This document shows, one piece after another, positions 1 to 12,205 of a stretch of 64,000 nt of DNA. The notes beneath the pieces were generated by a model. It ran no database searches, was not told the origin of the DNA, and was given only the letters and a program-made list of their open reading frames with translations. Location of the stretch: positions 310,001 to 374,000 of the forward strand of contig JABYQS010000016.1 of assembly GCA_022592435.1 (NCBI GenBank), given 5' to 3'. The position numbers and the translations under genes were made by a program. The DNA is from Cerioporus squamosus (taxonomy: Eukaryota; Basidiomycota; Agaricomycetes; Polyporales; Polyporaceae). Numbering within the stretch: position 1 is the stretch's first letter; every line of letters begins with the position of its first letter.

Positions 1-1
1 T

Positions 2-3000
2 ACCTTCTCGCGTCTCGATAGACTATATGTCACTGAGGAGGTTTTCAGGAGTGCGCGGGAGTGGAAAATATGCGAAGCTGGGGTGAGAACCGACCATAGC
101 TTGATATCAGTCCAGCTCACCCCGAAGAATGCACCCTCAGTAGGGCAAGGTCGTCCCCTTTTCCCGCTGCAGCTCCTACGGGACAAGAAATTGACAAGAG
201 CAATAAAGAAACGGGGCATTGTGGCGATGCGGGATCTGTTTGCCCTGAAGGATGCAGGACGACGGACGGAGGACGCGAATCCACAGATGATCTTGCATAG
301 CCTTAAGACCGACATAATGAAGCTTGCGAGGGCCCGGGAGAAGGAAGTAGTACCGAAACTTCTGGCAGATATCAAAGAGAGAGAGTTAGCCCTCAAGGTG
401 ATCAATGAAAGTAGCGATCTCCCGGGCCCCAAGAAAATAGAGGAAGCGGCCGCCCTGACTAAACAAATACGTCTGCTTAAGCTGAGGCGATACAAGCAGC
501 AACAGCAAAACTCCAGAGCAACACACCGACTGTATGGCGAGCGACCGACGAAATACTGGTCCAAGTTACATCGAGAATGTGCGCCGCGCGATATAATCAA
601 TGCCTTCGAGAAGGAAGGTCAGCTCGGTGTAGCCGGTGAAAAGGTATACGAGTCGGACTCAGTCAGGATGGCCGAAATGGCTCGGAAGCACCATATGAAT
701 GTACAACGAGATGAGCCGGACACCAAGGCAAGAGAGGAGCGTGAAGCTGATATTGTCAAAGCCCTGAACAACCTGGACGCCGAAGTCTCTCCAGCTCAAG
801 CAGGAGAGCTCGGCAACGTGATAACTTACGAGGAATGCATGCTGTCCTTACGCTTTGCAAAATGCGGAACAGCGCCGGGGCTGGATGGAATCCCCTTCGA
901 ACTGTGGAAGACGCTCCACGCTAGACATGTTGAGGACTCACGTTTCCCTGATAGGCCTGTCTTTGATATTGTAAAGCTCTTAACTGCGACATTTGAGGAC
1001 ATGAGGCTCTATGGTGTTGTTACCAAGACGTCTTTCGCGCACGGCTGGATCGCTCCCATATATAAGGAGAAAGGGGAGCGGACTAGGGTGGTCAACTATA
1101 GACCTATAACCCTCCTCAACACTGACTATAAACTACTGAGTAAAACTCTAGCGGTCCGACTGGCAGATGTGGCACCGCACATCATAAACCGCGCCCAGGC
1201 AGGTTTTGTCCCTGGAAGAAAAATTCATAACCATACCCAGCTAGCACGCATGATGATGAGTTGGGCTGAAGAGAATGAGGCGGATGGCGCGATTGTCGCA
1301 CTCGACCAAGAGAAAGCTTATGATAAGATTGCTCATGATTATCTGTGGAGAGTTCTAAGTAAATTTGGGATCCCTGAAACCTTCATTCGTCTCGTACGCT
1401 CCCTGTACAAGGAAGCGGTAACATCGGTAATGGTGAATGGAATACTGAGTAAGGCGTACCGCATACATCGGGGTGTGAGACAGGGTGACCCGCTGTCATG
1501 CCTGCTTTTTGACCTAGCCATTGAGCCGCTCTCAGCGATGATTAGAAAATCTGACCTTGAAGGTTTCAGCATTCCGCGCTGCAATGAGACTCTCAAAGCA
1601 GTACTTTTTGCTGATGATACTACTGTATACCTGTCAAAGCAAGACGATTTTGCGATACTGCAGGAAGTCTTAGACACCTGGTGTTCAGCAGCTAAAGCAA
1701 GGTTCAATATCAGCAAGACGGAGATCATCCCCATTGGAAGCCCTGAATTCAGGCTTGAAATGGCGGAGACCTACCGTTCGACAGGCGCGTGGAAGAACTA
1801 CCCACATGGCGTGCATGTGGCGCAGGAAGGTGAGGCAGTTAGGATACTCGGGGCCTTTCTTGGGAACGGAATTGATCAAGTGGAGGTCTGGACACTCGTT
1901 CTGAATAAGATCGTTGCAATGAGACAGCCCTTGATGCAGGTGATCGCCCGATGGAAGGCTGGACACGCGACGGTCCAAGGAAAGAAACATGTGGTGCAGA
2001 TGATTGTCGGAGGCATGACACAGTATCTGACAAATGTTCAACGAATGCCAGAGACAATCCTCAAGAGACTCACTAAGATAATACGGGGCTACCTTTGGGA
2101 CGAACGCCATAATACGCCGGTAAGCATGAAGCACGTCTGTCTGCCAATAAGTAAAGGAGGGCTGGGCATGTTAGATTTAGCGGCAAGGAATGAGGCTATC
2201 GATATTATGTGGTTGAAGGCATACCTAGATTTCAGCGATGAACGCCCGATTTGGGCTTTCCTTGCAGATGATCTCCTCGCGAACCAGGTCCCCAAAGATA
2301 CCAGGCCATGCCTGGCAGAGCTACGAATTAACCCCTTCCTCCAGCGCTGGAAGCCAAAGGCTAGAGGACTACCAGCTGAATTGCAAGGAATGATGAAGGT
2401 TGCAAAGAAATACGGGCTTCGATTAGAGGGCATCGCGTTCTCAAAAGACATTCTGAGGGCCATGCCGATGTGGGACCATGCTCACGCCGACCCGAAACGG
2501 CTAGGACATTTGACGAGGCCTTCTAAGCTACTCACATGCCTGCAGAAGGTACATAAGGCAAGGACGGTAGGAGATTTTGACTCTCTGTTGAAAGTGCTGG
2601 AGAATGTGTCGCACTGCCCAACGGCGGGGTGTATCTGTGTTGGCTGCTCGCACCTCAAAACAGTCGTAGGCTGTGCGAACCCCCATGCATGCTGTACCAG
2701 AGCAAAGGATCTGGTTAGTACGCTGCCAGGCAAATGGAACCCAGGGTTGAGGCAGCCAGAGGACTATGAACGCCGTGACATGGAGAGCATCCGGAATGAG
2801 AACTTACCGGGCGGTCTGGTTCCCTTTGATCGGTGTCTCACCACGTACGGTCACGTAGGTCATGCACTCCGTATCTTTACTGACGCAGAGCCGGTGTCAA
2901 ATGAACGCGCTATGGCAGAGGTGGAGGAGGACGGGACGAACCTCATAATCGCGACTGATGGGTCCTGTCTGCATAACGGGCTGAAGAACGCCCAGGCAGG

Positions 3001-4219
3001 GGCCGGAGTTTACGTCGAAAGCAACCAGGATCTAAATCAAACTCTCCGGTTACCTGAGTCCCTGGAACAATCCAATCAGACAGGGGAGATCGTTGCGACC
3101 CTCCTAGCAACGTCGTCGACTAGGATGAATGTACGAATCACCTTGGAGACTGACTCCAAAACAACCATGGACTCCCTAACGAAATGGAGGAAACAACATG
3201 AAGACACGGGGTACATTCTCCAGAAAAACGCGGCCCTCCTCCAGGCGACGACTGCGGCGCTGCGTATGAGGAAAGCGCACACTGTTTTCCAGTGGATCAA
3301 GGGGCATAGTGGTTCGGCTCGCAATGATGCGGCCGATAAGCTCGCGGCGATTGGTGCAGCGAAGATGATAGGGGACCAGCTACAGCTTGACCCCCCGCTA
3401 CTGTTCAAGGTGACAGGTGCGCGACTCCAGTCGATTACTCAGAAGCTTGCGTATAGGGCGATATGCTCCCGGAAAAATGCGCTCATTGAGCCGAGACCGA
3501 GGGCGGCTGCAAACCTGGACAGAATTGCATGCGGTATCAAGGCAGTCTATGGCATTGAAGCGACTGAAGAGTCCATATGGACATCCCTCCGCTCACGTCA
3601 CATTTCAAGGGAGGCGTCGCAATTTTTCTGGATGGCAATTCACGATGGCTACATGGTAGGGACTCACTGGTTACGACCCAAGATGCCCACCGAACTTCAA
3701 GCACGCGCGACATGCGGGAAATGCGGCGAATGCGAATCCATGACGCATATTATCCTAGAATGCGATGCGGTCGGTCAGAAAATCGTCTGGAGTCTACTTA
3801 AGCAGGTATGGAGGCTCACTGGAGCGGAATGGCACGAACCATGCTGGGGTTCGGCTTTTGGTGCCACATGTGCAGTCTTCACATCCGACAACGGTGCCCG
3901 ACGTACGGAGATCGAAAACTTGTGGTGCATTCTGTGCACGGAAGCGACGCACCTTATCTGGAAGTTGCGGTGTGAGCGAGTGATCCGGAATGAAGGCGCG
4001 GAATTTACGCAGAACGAAATAGAGAGTCGATTCTTCTCCACTTTGGAGGCTAGATTCAGCCTGGATAGGCGTACGGCGGCGCTAAGGAAAGGCAAGAAAG
4101 GTCTTCAGCCGAGGGACGTCGAACGTATTTGGGGACCTGTGTTGGAAAATGGCAGCGATCTACCGCCGAACTGGGTTGTCAATAGCGGGGTTTTAGTGGG
4201 TATTGAACGTGGGGGATGA
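2..4219 (+). CDS. LINE polyprotein: endonuclease end, reverse transcriptase, RNase H (partial)
   Basis: The frame continues upstream of any start and is cut by the window edge; at least 1405 codons are visible. Codons from position 2 (SRLDRLYV, then TDHSLISVQ) match the end of an AP-like endonuclease. The RT core shows VALDQEKAYDKI, RGVRQGDPLS and the catalytic FADD at about 1608-1619. RNase H residues are visible as TDGSC near 2960, TGEIVA near 3080, ETDSKT near 3150 and KGHSGSARNDAAD near 3300. Two cysteine-rich stretches follow: one between RT and RNase H (2620-2700) and a CGKCGEC...H...C knuckle at 3712-3765 of the type that follows RT in many LINEs. It would reverse transcribe its own RNA by target-primed reverse transcription. 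Confidence 0.93.
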   Translation, partial: TFSRLDRLYVTEEVFRSAREWKICEAGVRTDHSLISVQLTPKNAPSVGQGRPLFPLQLLRDKKLTRAIKKRGIVAMRDLFALKDAGRRTEDANPQMILHSLKTDIMKLARAREKEVVPKLLADIKERELALKVINESSDLPGPKKIEEAAALTKQIRLLKLRRYKQQQQNSRATHRLYGERPTKYWSKLHRECAPRDIINAFEKEGQLGVAGEKVYESDSVRMAEMARKHHMNVQRDEPDTKAREEREADIVKALNNLDAEVSPAQAGELGNVITYEECMLSLRFAKCGTAPGLDGIPFELWKTLHARHVEDSRFPDRPVFDIVKLLTATFEDMRLYGVVTKTSFAHGWIAPIYKEKGERTRVVNYRPITLLNTDYKLLSKTLAVRLADVAPHIINRAQAGFVPGRKIHNHTQLARMMMSWAEENEADGAIVALDQEKAYDKIAHDYLWRVLSKFGIPETFIRLVRSLYKEAVTSVMVNGILSKAYRIHRGVRQGDPLSCLLFDLAIEPLSAMIRKSDLEGFSIPRCNETLKAVLFADDTTVYLSKQDDFAILQEVLDTWCSAAKARFNISKTEIIPIGSPEFRLEMAETYRSTGAWKNYPHGVHVAQEGEAVRILGAFLGNGIDQVEVWTLVLNKIVAMRQPLMQVIARWKAGHATVQGKKHVVQMIVGGMTQYLTNVQRMPETILKRLTKIIRGYLWDERHNTPVSMKHVCLPISKGGLGMLDLAARNEAIDIMWLKAYLDFSDERPIWAFLADDLLANQVPKDTRPCLAELRINPFLQRWKPKARGLPAELQGMMKVAKKYGLRLEGIAFSKDILRAMPMWDHAHADPKRLGHLTRPSKLLTCLQKVHKARTVGDFDSLLKVLENVSHCPTAGCICVGCSHLKTVVGCANPHACCTRAKDLVSTLPGKWNPGLRQPEDYERRDMESIRNENLPGGLVPFDRCLTTYGHVGHALRIFTDAEPVSNERAMAEVEEDGTNLIIATDGSCLHNGLKNAQAGAGVYVESNQDLNQTLRLPESLEQSNQTGEIVATLLATSSTRMNVRITLETDSKTTMDSLTKWRKQHEDTGYILQKNAALLQATTAALRMRKAHTVFQWIKGHSGSARNDAADKLAAIGAAKMIGDQLQLDPPLLFKVTGARLQSITQKLAYRAICSRKNALIEPRPRAAANLDRIACGIKAVYGIEATEESIWTSLRSRHISREASQFFWMAIHDGYMVGTHWLRPKMPTELQARATCGKCGECESMTHIILECDAVGQKIVWSLLKQVWRLTGAEWHEPCWGSAFGATCAVFTSDNGARRTEIENLWCILCTEATHLIWKLRCERVIRNEGAEFTQNEIESRFFSTLEARFSLDRRTAALRKGKKGLQPRDVERIWGPVLENGSDLPPNWVVNSGVLVGIERGG

Positions 4220-4449
4220 AGAGTGGTGACGGCCTCTGCGTCATCCCTCTCCATCCCTCATTTTCCGAGTCCCACACTATGTGCGTAAATGCATTTCCTC
4301 GCGGTGGTTTTCCCTATTTATGGAACTGCATCCACGGCTACTGGCCCTGGAGGTGGTACCTAGCGCGTCTGGTCAATACTCATTGACCATGAGCTGTATG
4401 ACAAGCCCCTCTGGGGATCAATGCGGCTCGAGACTACATGCGCTCCACC

Positions 4450-4477
<28 letters not shown>
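4450..4477 (+). repeat. LINE 3' poly(A) tail
   Basis: Twenty-eight consecutive A residues end the LINE. The DNA after it (from 4478) is the insertion flank. A tract this long and uninterrupted suggests recent integration, although such runs are also prone to length errors in sequencing. Confidence 0.9.
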
Positions 4478-4480
<3 letters not shown>

Positions 4481-4651
4481 AGGACGTCCAGCAGTAGGCG
4501 CCCAAACCGAAGCGGCGAGTATGCGCTTGTGGGTGCACCGGCAATCACCGGTCCGGGGCCAAGTCCAGCTGAACCGGACGGACGGACTTAGCAATCGACT
4601 TGCTCCTGCCAACCCTCCGTCCCGCCGGCAACCAGAGTCGGACTGCCTGAC

Positions 4652-6337
4652 ATGGCATCATACAACTATGTAGACACGCCCAATGCGAACCTGGTAAGCC
4701 GTTCGTCGTCTCCTGCGCCGAACAGAGAAGTATTTACGCATGCGGACGCATCCAGACTTGCTGCATCTGCCGGTATGGTTCCCGCAAGCTTCACTCCGTT
4801 GGATGACCATGTTAACCAACGAACAGATCTCCGTTTGTGGAACCGTGCACGACGCGGACGTGCTGCCACACATACTGCTATGAGTGCATCGCGCAGGCCA
4901 TTGCGATCAACCGCCAATGTCCGATAGACAGAACACCCCTGACACTGCACGACTTGGTACCCGCAGACCCTGTCATACGCAACGTATGTCTAAGTTCTAA
5001 ACCTGTCGAACGTACATCCCTCGCTCATGATAATTTCGGCAGTTGGTTGACGAGTTGATCGTGCGCTGTCCTGAAGAACATCTAGGCTGTTCCTACACCT
5101 GTCAACGCCTGCTTCTCCCCATTCACCTAAGCGAATCTTGTTCGTATGTAGAAGTCGGCTGTCCAAGGAAACGTTGCAACGAACAGGTGTTGAGGAAGGA
5201 CGTCGAAGAGCACCAGTGCACGGAGGACCGATCGGATGGCCCGGAAGCATCTGCCAGTATCAAAGAGCAATATCGGTCCAACTCGGATGATCCCAAGAAG
5301 ACGGTACGTTGCCGTGATATCAGGCGATCCTCTTCTCACATCGCTTTTTTGTCAGGACTCCACATCTGTTACTGCGTCTAGCCTGGCAGCAGAACCCGCG
5401 AGTCCGTCTGTTGACCTGGCTGCGGAGAATACCATGTTACGTCTCAGGCTGTCGGCTCTTGAAAGCGTCGTCCACATTCTCCGCAACGAAATGTTCGCGG
5501 TCAAGCATGCCCTGGGTCCGTGGTACCGCCCCGACGTGCACCCAGAACTGCAGCCAGAGGATCAGCTACTAGCTGACGAAGCATCCTCCGAAGCCTTTGA
5601 ACGTCAATTAGCAGAAGAACTTGCTGCGCAGCCTTCCGGTTCTCTATCAGAGAATCCGTCATCGCCGACGTCGAGAGATCCTACGGATATCGCTTCGTAC
5701 TTCCCACCTGCGGAAGAGGTCATTCCTGCCTTGCCTTCTCGACAGACTCGACATCGTAACACCTCCTAGTGTACCACGCATACACCCATCGCAACCGTCA
5801 CCTCAAGGACATGGTCCGGTATCTCCGGTGGGATCATCTTCCCAAACACCATACGCCGCCTCCACGTCGCAGACTCCGTTGTATCCTCCGACCAGTTTCG
5901 TCCCACCTGGCCAACCCTCGGGGATGGCATATGTGACCCCAGGAACATCGCTACCCGCAACCTCTTCGGCTATCTCCATACCTCCACTGGATCCAACTAC
6001 CCCTCTTCCCGATACCCTTGCCTCGCTGCATTCATCGCTGGTCACACTCGCTGGCGCTCTGGGCGCGCTTGCTGCCACCCGAGGCGCGGAGTCGCTGCGG
6101 ACGACTGAGGAGCTGAGAGGATTACGCGGAGCCATGCACGGGTTACGCATGCAGGTACGCACTGTCACTCTGTCTATCCTGTGCTTGTTGTATGCGGGTT
6201 CTGACTGTTGATGACGACATTGATTAATGGTTGTTCAGGTTCACGACATTCTCACGTCTCGCACTCATCTGGCAGGTACATCAGGGACGTCAGGGAGCGG
6301 GCACGGAGATAGCAGCGATCCTCAACGTTCAACCTAA
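4652..6337 (+). CDS. RING finger / TRAF-type zinc finger protein
   Basis: Model of seven exons: 4652-4693, 4756-4772, 4827-4983, 5043-5303, 5356-5755, 5808-6154, 6239-6337 (440 aa). An N-terminal RING is formed across exons 1-3: C16 and C19 in the 17-nt exon 2, then the CCHTYCYEC stretch (C32/C33, H34, C37, C40) and QCPID (C51, D54). Exon 4 carries a TRAF-type zinc finger (RCPEEHLGCSYTC, later HLSESCSY and RCNEQVL). Exons 5-6 hold a predicted coiled coil near LRLRLSALESVVHILRNEM and a long Pro/Ser-rich part. The family suggests an E3 ubiquitin ligase or adaptor; the substrate is unknown. The last exon is uncertain: a branch-like CTAAG followed by an acceptor at 6354-6356 would allow another 3' end, with a Pro-rich tail read up to about 6458. 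Neighbour upstream: LINE poly(A) at -174. Confidence 0.8.
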
Positions 6338-9263
6338 GCGGACCTGGATGGATTAGCTACGGACCACGTCCGTACGGCACGCCGCCTATGCATGCCCCAC
6401 CCTTAGGTCCATTCGGCATCCCCCACGCTCCACCTCCCACGAACATCCCGAAGTTGTGAGCAGAAGCTTGTTGCGGCGAGGGCACTCCGTAGCTTTGTAT
6501 GGACAACCATCCACGCCTCATAGAATCGCTCACGAGGACCATGCAGACTTCACGAATGCCATGGCAGTATCCGTAAAAACTTATCCTGAGCGCGATGGCT
6601 CCCCCTCGCAATTCAGACACCCAGCGCCCAGCGCCGACCCGCTCGCCTTCAAAGTTCATTTATCACACACACGCACACCTCGCAATCTGGCTCCGGCCCT
6701 CTTCGCCCCGTGCGCACGTCAGGTTAGGCTCTACTTCTCCAGCGAGATTGTGATGCGCCAGCAGACCCTGAGAAGGCTTAGCGTCCTCTCTCGCCCGTCT
6801 AACCCCCCTCACCTCGCCTGGCGTCCGAAATGCCCTAGATTGCACGCGTGTGCTCCATCCCATGCCCGCATCATCCCGGCTCCCCGAGCCTGTTCGACGC
6901 CTTCCCCGCAGCACGCTCGTCCAATGGAGCTGGAGTCTTCGAGAAGTCAGAACCCACATGCCCGCAGGGCGGCACCGTCCGATTTCTGCGGACCTCGAGG
7001 CCCAGTGCCTGCCCTCGCCCGACGTTTCAGCTCGAAGCCGGTGGGGGAGGTGAGGGGAGGTGGTGGTCGCGGCACCGCCATCATGCTCGTCGCGGTCCCA
7101 GGCGGAGGCGGCAGCGTCGCAGCACCGCTTCCGAGCCAGGACCAGCATCAAATGTGCGAGCTGCAAAGTTCACGGTGCTCCCCGCGTCGACGGCGACGGG
7201 GGGCGTGCCTGGGCCTGAGCCTGTGCGTCCATCTGTATCTGTAACTAGCACTGGCAACTGCCACCAACTCTATCATCATCTGCCTCGAGGCTCCGCGCCT
7301 TGCTGAGTTTAGCTCGACGGTGCCCCCGTTGGCGATGCAGACAGGGTGCCAGGGTCGCAGTACGGACGCAGATCCCCAACGTCATTCGTCAATTTCCCTC
7401 CCGCCTGGGGGCTGTCAATGTCGCTCGCGAGTGGCTCGTGTCGCTACCGAGAAGCTTTGGGTGCATATGACAGGCAGGATGCGGTTGGTCACGAAGGGTG
7501 GGTTGTACGTTACCGTGATGCTTATTCTATGACCCGACGGATGCAATGGTTGCACATGTGGCCCTGGGGCAGCGGTTAAAGGAGCCAGCTACCGGATGCG
7601 CAAGCATACTTGCCATTCAAACTTCTTGTTGTGCGCGAGAGGAGTGCCAAAGCTCTCAGAACACCTTCGCGACGCGAGACGTCGACGACTGCACGCCATA
7701 CAGGAACTCGAATCCAGCCGAACTGCAGCAAGCAGTTCTGATTGATAACGTCGAATGTACACTATGTACAGGCAGGGGGGACCGGGGTTACAGCGTATGT
7801 ACAAGCAGAGCCGCGTCCGCGCAAGCAAGCCCGAGCCGCCCCTCCTTGCAGCAAATAGTAAACCACGAGGCGGGTACGGGGGGTCGGGAGTACTTGCGGG
7901 TGCCGCGGGAAATTATGGACACGGGGACATCATGTCGCCGGCGTATATAGATAGAGACGATGGGGGGAATACCAAAGGCCAAAGGGTAAGGTTGTAAGGA
8001 AGGAAGGTCGAACAACGAACGCGAAGATCAGGGGGCGACTGAGCCAAGGAGGGGGGGGGTCTGGTTCTTGATTCTGAAGGACAGGAACCAGGATCGACAG
8101 ACTGAGACAGGGACACACGAACGGCGATCCCTGGGCGGTAACCGTACAAGCCAAAGAGCGTGTAGTGGCAGGGGCCGGGTTGTGGGGGCTGCGGTGGTGA
8201 GAAGGAAGTGCTGGATAGGAGATGAGCGATGGAGATGGGCGATGGAGATGGCGAATTGCGTACGCCTGATCGACGGATGGATGGGAACGACGGTCGGGAT
8301 GGAAGGGGATGGGTGGGAGGGGATGGACGGATCGGGGCAGCGGGCAGCGGACAACGGGCAGGGCGGACTATACAGATTCTACAGTATGTGGGGCGTATTG
8401 GCCACGACATCAATCATATCACCCGAGGCTAGCAGCAGGCAGGGCGGGTCGTGGATGACGATAACAGCGTGTGCCGGACAACGAACGAACGAGCGAACGA
8501 ACAAGCGACGGTCCAGGATGGACTGTACGGTGCCACCGGATTGCACAAACAGAGACGCGAACTGCTAGTGAAGAATAAGTGTAGGGAGCCGTAGCCGGAA
8601 CCGGGGAGCGTAGCGAGCGACCGCGGCGGCTGATACTGATACTAGGTGTACACGGAGTGAGAAGGTGTATTGTACGAAAAAGGATATGTTACGGATGTAA
8701 ATAGCGAAAATGAGATGAAGATACGGGATACGGGATAGGAAGAACGCCGCAGGAAGAGGTCCGTGTGATTATGCGAAGACCAAAGACCGGTACCGGGGGA
8801 AAAAGTAGAGACGGTTGAGATAGAGTGCAAGGGCAAGGTCAGTTGTGGCGATGGGATGAGAGGGCGAGAGATGTGCTCCGAACAACGAGTGGGAGGGAGA
8901 GCAGTACTAGTGGCGAGAGCGACGACGATTAAGTGCGGATGTAGCTATGCGAGGAGGACACCAGACGTAGATTGCATGCGAGACCAAGAAGGACGACGGG
9001 GGGCGTACAGACAGACAGGCAGACCAGACGACGGACGGACAACAACATGACGCGCGCGCGACAGAGTACACGGGGATACGATAGCGGGCGAGGCGGGGCG
9101 GTGGTGGTACAAGCAGACGCGCGGACACGCTTTTCAGCGGGCGCGAAGCGCGGTGCGTCGACAAAGAGCGACTGGCTCAAGAACTGTGGATCGACGCAGG
9201 TGGGCGGCGTGGCGCCATGCGAAGTGGCATACAGAGACGATGCAGGCCATCGTGCTCTGCGTA
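6338..9263. other. Gene-free region between convergent genes
   Basis: About 2.9 kb between the RING gene and the 3' end of the homeodomain gene. Short open frames exist on both strands but lack supporting domains, splice logic or ATG starts. A Pro-rich open stretch at 6359-6458 may belong to an alternative last exon of the RING gene. From about 8000 to 9250 the plus strand is strongly purine-rich, with a G run near 8050. No tRNA or repeat family was recognised. Confidence 0.5.
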
Positions 9264-12205
9264 CTATGAGTACTGCATGTACCCGCCCATGAACTGGGAC
9301 GCGGGTACGCACATGTGCGACAGCTCGATCGCACCTGCTGCGTACGCCTCGTTCATCCCACCTGTCCCCTCCCCTGCAACCTGGTTATCTGGCGGGTAGA
9401 CATAGCCCTCGTAGAGCGTGGGGAAGTGCGTGTGCGCCATCTGGCCCTTCGAGTAATCCTGGTGCGGATGGTGGACTTGCTCCTGCGCATAGTGGTAGTC
9501 GCTCGTACTCGCTTCTCCTTGCTCCTCCGCGCTGTACACTGGGTATTGCAGCTGCCCAACGCTGTCCTTGTTCGTGTTGCGTTGCGCATAGGAATCGTCG
9601 CCCGAGAGCGCGTATGCAAGCTCGCTAGACGTGTTCGTCCTCACGTGCGCTGGCGGCCGCCCGCTCCCGCTCGCCATGTTGGTATGTTGTGCGGTGGTAT
9701 CGTGAGTATGTGGGCTGTGGGTGCTCCCTGCGGATATTGTCGACGCCGACGACGGCGATGGGTATCCTCCGTCCTCCGAGGACTGCTGTTGGCCTGCGAG
9801 ACTGTCTGGAGAATGCGGCTGCACATGATGTGCGTAGCCGTTGGGCGAGAGATGCGCGGCCGAGGGAACATGGTGCAGCTGATGTTGCTCATGCATTCCT
9901 GGGGGCGCAGGCGTGCCGCCGTTGCTCCCTACGTCGAGGTCGTTGAACATTTCGAGGAAGTGACCATTGGACGCGCTGCGGAACAAGAGCGAGACAAAAG
10001 AGGATCTGATCAGCGCCTATCCCACAACTTCTCTGGACGCAGCCGCAGCCCTAGAAGGAACAAAAGGGTGCACGAACAAGACGCATGGCTCGAGAACACG
10101 GTTCTCCGAGGCACACGCAAAGCATATTAAAGCGAAAGGTGATCAACTACTCACCAGCTCTCCCGTCGACTCGCGCAGATGTTGCCCTCTTCTCCTTCGC
10201 CTTGTCCCTCCGACGTGTAGGCGCTTGTCCAACTGACCTCGCTCCCGCCAACACTCGCGACGCTCCCGAACCTCGACAATGGCCCAGCGCTGCTCTCCTC
10301 CGTGTCCGCGTCTGACACGCCCCCCTCGCTGTGGCGCCTATGCACCGAGAGTAATGAAGGTGACGAAGCGTTCGGCGGCGTCCCAGAAGCCGAGTTGCTC
10401 GAAGAGTTGGAGGAAGAACCAGGTACGAACGGATTCCCGAACGAGAAGTTGGGAGAAGGCAGCGGCCCGGGTACGGGCGGCGCGATGGGCCGCTGCGAGA
10501 TCGCGTAGCGTCCGTCGTGCGCGCCCATGCCCATGCTGAATGCATCGCTGTTGTCCATTCCGACGTGCATCTGGCCCCCGTGCATGCCCATGTTCATCTG
10601 CGCCTGCGCTTGCATGAGGCTCAGCGCGCTGCCGTCGATCGAGTGACGCGGCGGGAACATCTCGTAGCCCTGTCCCTGCGCATGCTGGTTGTACACCGGG
10701 GAATGTGGCGATACGACGGGTATGGGGGATATGTCGTACTGTCTCTGGGTGGGCATCTGCTGACGCTGGGAGGGTACGACAGGCATTGAGTGCGCATGCA
10801 TAGGGTGGGAGGCCTGATGGGGGAACGGCGCACTCAGGCGGGGCGCAAGCTGCGGACGTCTTATGGGTTGTTGAGCATGCATCAGCTCATCACCCTCGTT
10901 GAGCGGACCGTGCAGACCCTGGCTGTTCGCGCTGGCAGCGACATGCGCATATGGATGGGCCATCAAGCGGTGTCCGCCCATGTCAGTGGAGCGTCGACGC
11001 GCTGAAGGGTCGAACCCGCGCTTCTGCAGAGAGCTCGCAGGACCCATGCGTCCGTGTCCAAGACTCGACGAAAGAGCAGACGCAGGGAGCGAGCCACGCC
11101 GGAGGAAGGCAGAGTCGGGCACAGTGAGATGCTGCTGAGAATAGGAGTGCGTGGACGGCGGGTGCGTTGATAGACGGACATGCGTGCAGACATGGCCTGA
11201 CAGGTCTGGGCTGCCTAGAGGAGCTGAAGTCGCAGCAGATTGTGGTGGAGGGGCGGTGGCAGGCGCAGACGGTGTCGACGACGACGAGGACGCCCAGCTG
11301 GGGAGCGGAACAGGATGGGCGAGAGATCCACGGCGACTGTCAGGCGCAGAGTTTGGCAGTTCGTCCGCGTTTGCGTTTGGATGGGAGCCATCGGACGGAA
11401 GGGGAATCGCAGTCTCCTCCGGGGTTGCATCCTCCGAGGACTGGAGCGGCAATGGGGAAGGTGGAAGCGCCGGGGAGAGCGCGTCCTCGTCCTTGGTCTC
11501 GTCCTCCTCATCTCCGTCCGGGCAGGGCGCGATCGCTAGGGAATTGGACGACAGCGCGGCGGCAGAGGTGGACTCTGCAGGAGGCTTGCCCCCGTTGGCG
11601 GCCTCTGCTTTCTTCGCTTGCTGCTTGGTTTTGGCACGGCGATTCTGGAACCAGACCTAGGAGTAAGGTGTGAGACAGCGAGCGCGACGCGACGGCGAGT
11701 GAAGGGAGAACCACGACGCGTCATAGTGAAGAGGGGGCTGACAGCACGCGTGGTAAAAGGAAGAGGTAAGTACCTGTACGCCGCGGGGGGTCATGTCGAG
11801 CTCGGCGGCGAGCTTCTTGCGGAGGGACGCGTTCGGCTTGGTGTCATACTTGTACACGCCCTCGAGGACCTTGAGCTGGGCGCGCGTGGTGCGCTTTCGA
11901 TGCTTGACCTCGTTGGGGGTGTAGGGATAGAAGGTGCGGATGTCGACCTGGTTGGGGTCCATGCCTGGGGGGATGAGCCCTGGAACGCAGGTCTGGTTCT
12001 GTGACTGGATGTGCAGGTCGTGTGGGTGGTCGAGCTGTAGTCGTGGGTCGTAGTTGGGCGCGGGGATGGGAAAGGGATGGTGGTGAATAGAGTTCTGGGG
12101 GATGTGTTGGGAGACGACGTGGTAGAGAGCGGGCTGGGAGGGGCTCTGGATGGCTGAAAGATCGTGGGCTGGGTTGTCGGGGAGGAGGCGGGGGTGGGAG
12201 AGCAT
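9264..12205 (-). CDS. Homeodomain transcription factor
   Basis: Three exons on the minus strand: 11774-12205, 10155-11656, 9264-9975 (881 aa). The homeodomain lies at about residues 101-158: KHRKRTT arm, KPNASLRKKLAAEL, then DMTPRGVQ and, after the 117-nt intron inside helix 3, the invariant VWFQNRRAK. The rest is Ser/Pro/His/Gln-rich and probably disordered, typical of activation regions. It resembles the Hom1/Hom2-type homeodomain regulators of mushroom development rather than the mating-type HD1/HD2 pair, because no partner homeodomain gene lies next to it; that assignment is inference. The ATG at 12205 was chosen because the longer upstream frame has no ATG. The second intron is 179 nt. 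Confidence 0.85.

Larger units (their letters stand above)
1..4477 (+). mobile_element. Non-LTR (LINE) retrotransposon, 5' part outside the window
   Basis: One frame is open from the left edge to the stop at 4217-4219, followed by about 230 nt of 3' UTR and a 28-nt A tract at 4450-4477. The layout is the end of an AP-type endonuclease, reverse transcriptase, RNase H and a Cys/His knuckle, which fits the Tad/I-like LINEs of fungi; the clade is inferred, not tested. No stop or frameshift is seen and the poly(A) is pure, so the copy is probably young. The 5' end and the 5' target duplication lie outside the window. The 3' end falls 174 bp upstream of the start codon of the next gene. Confidence 0.92.
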
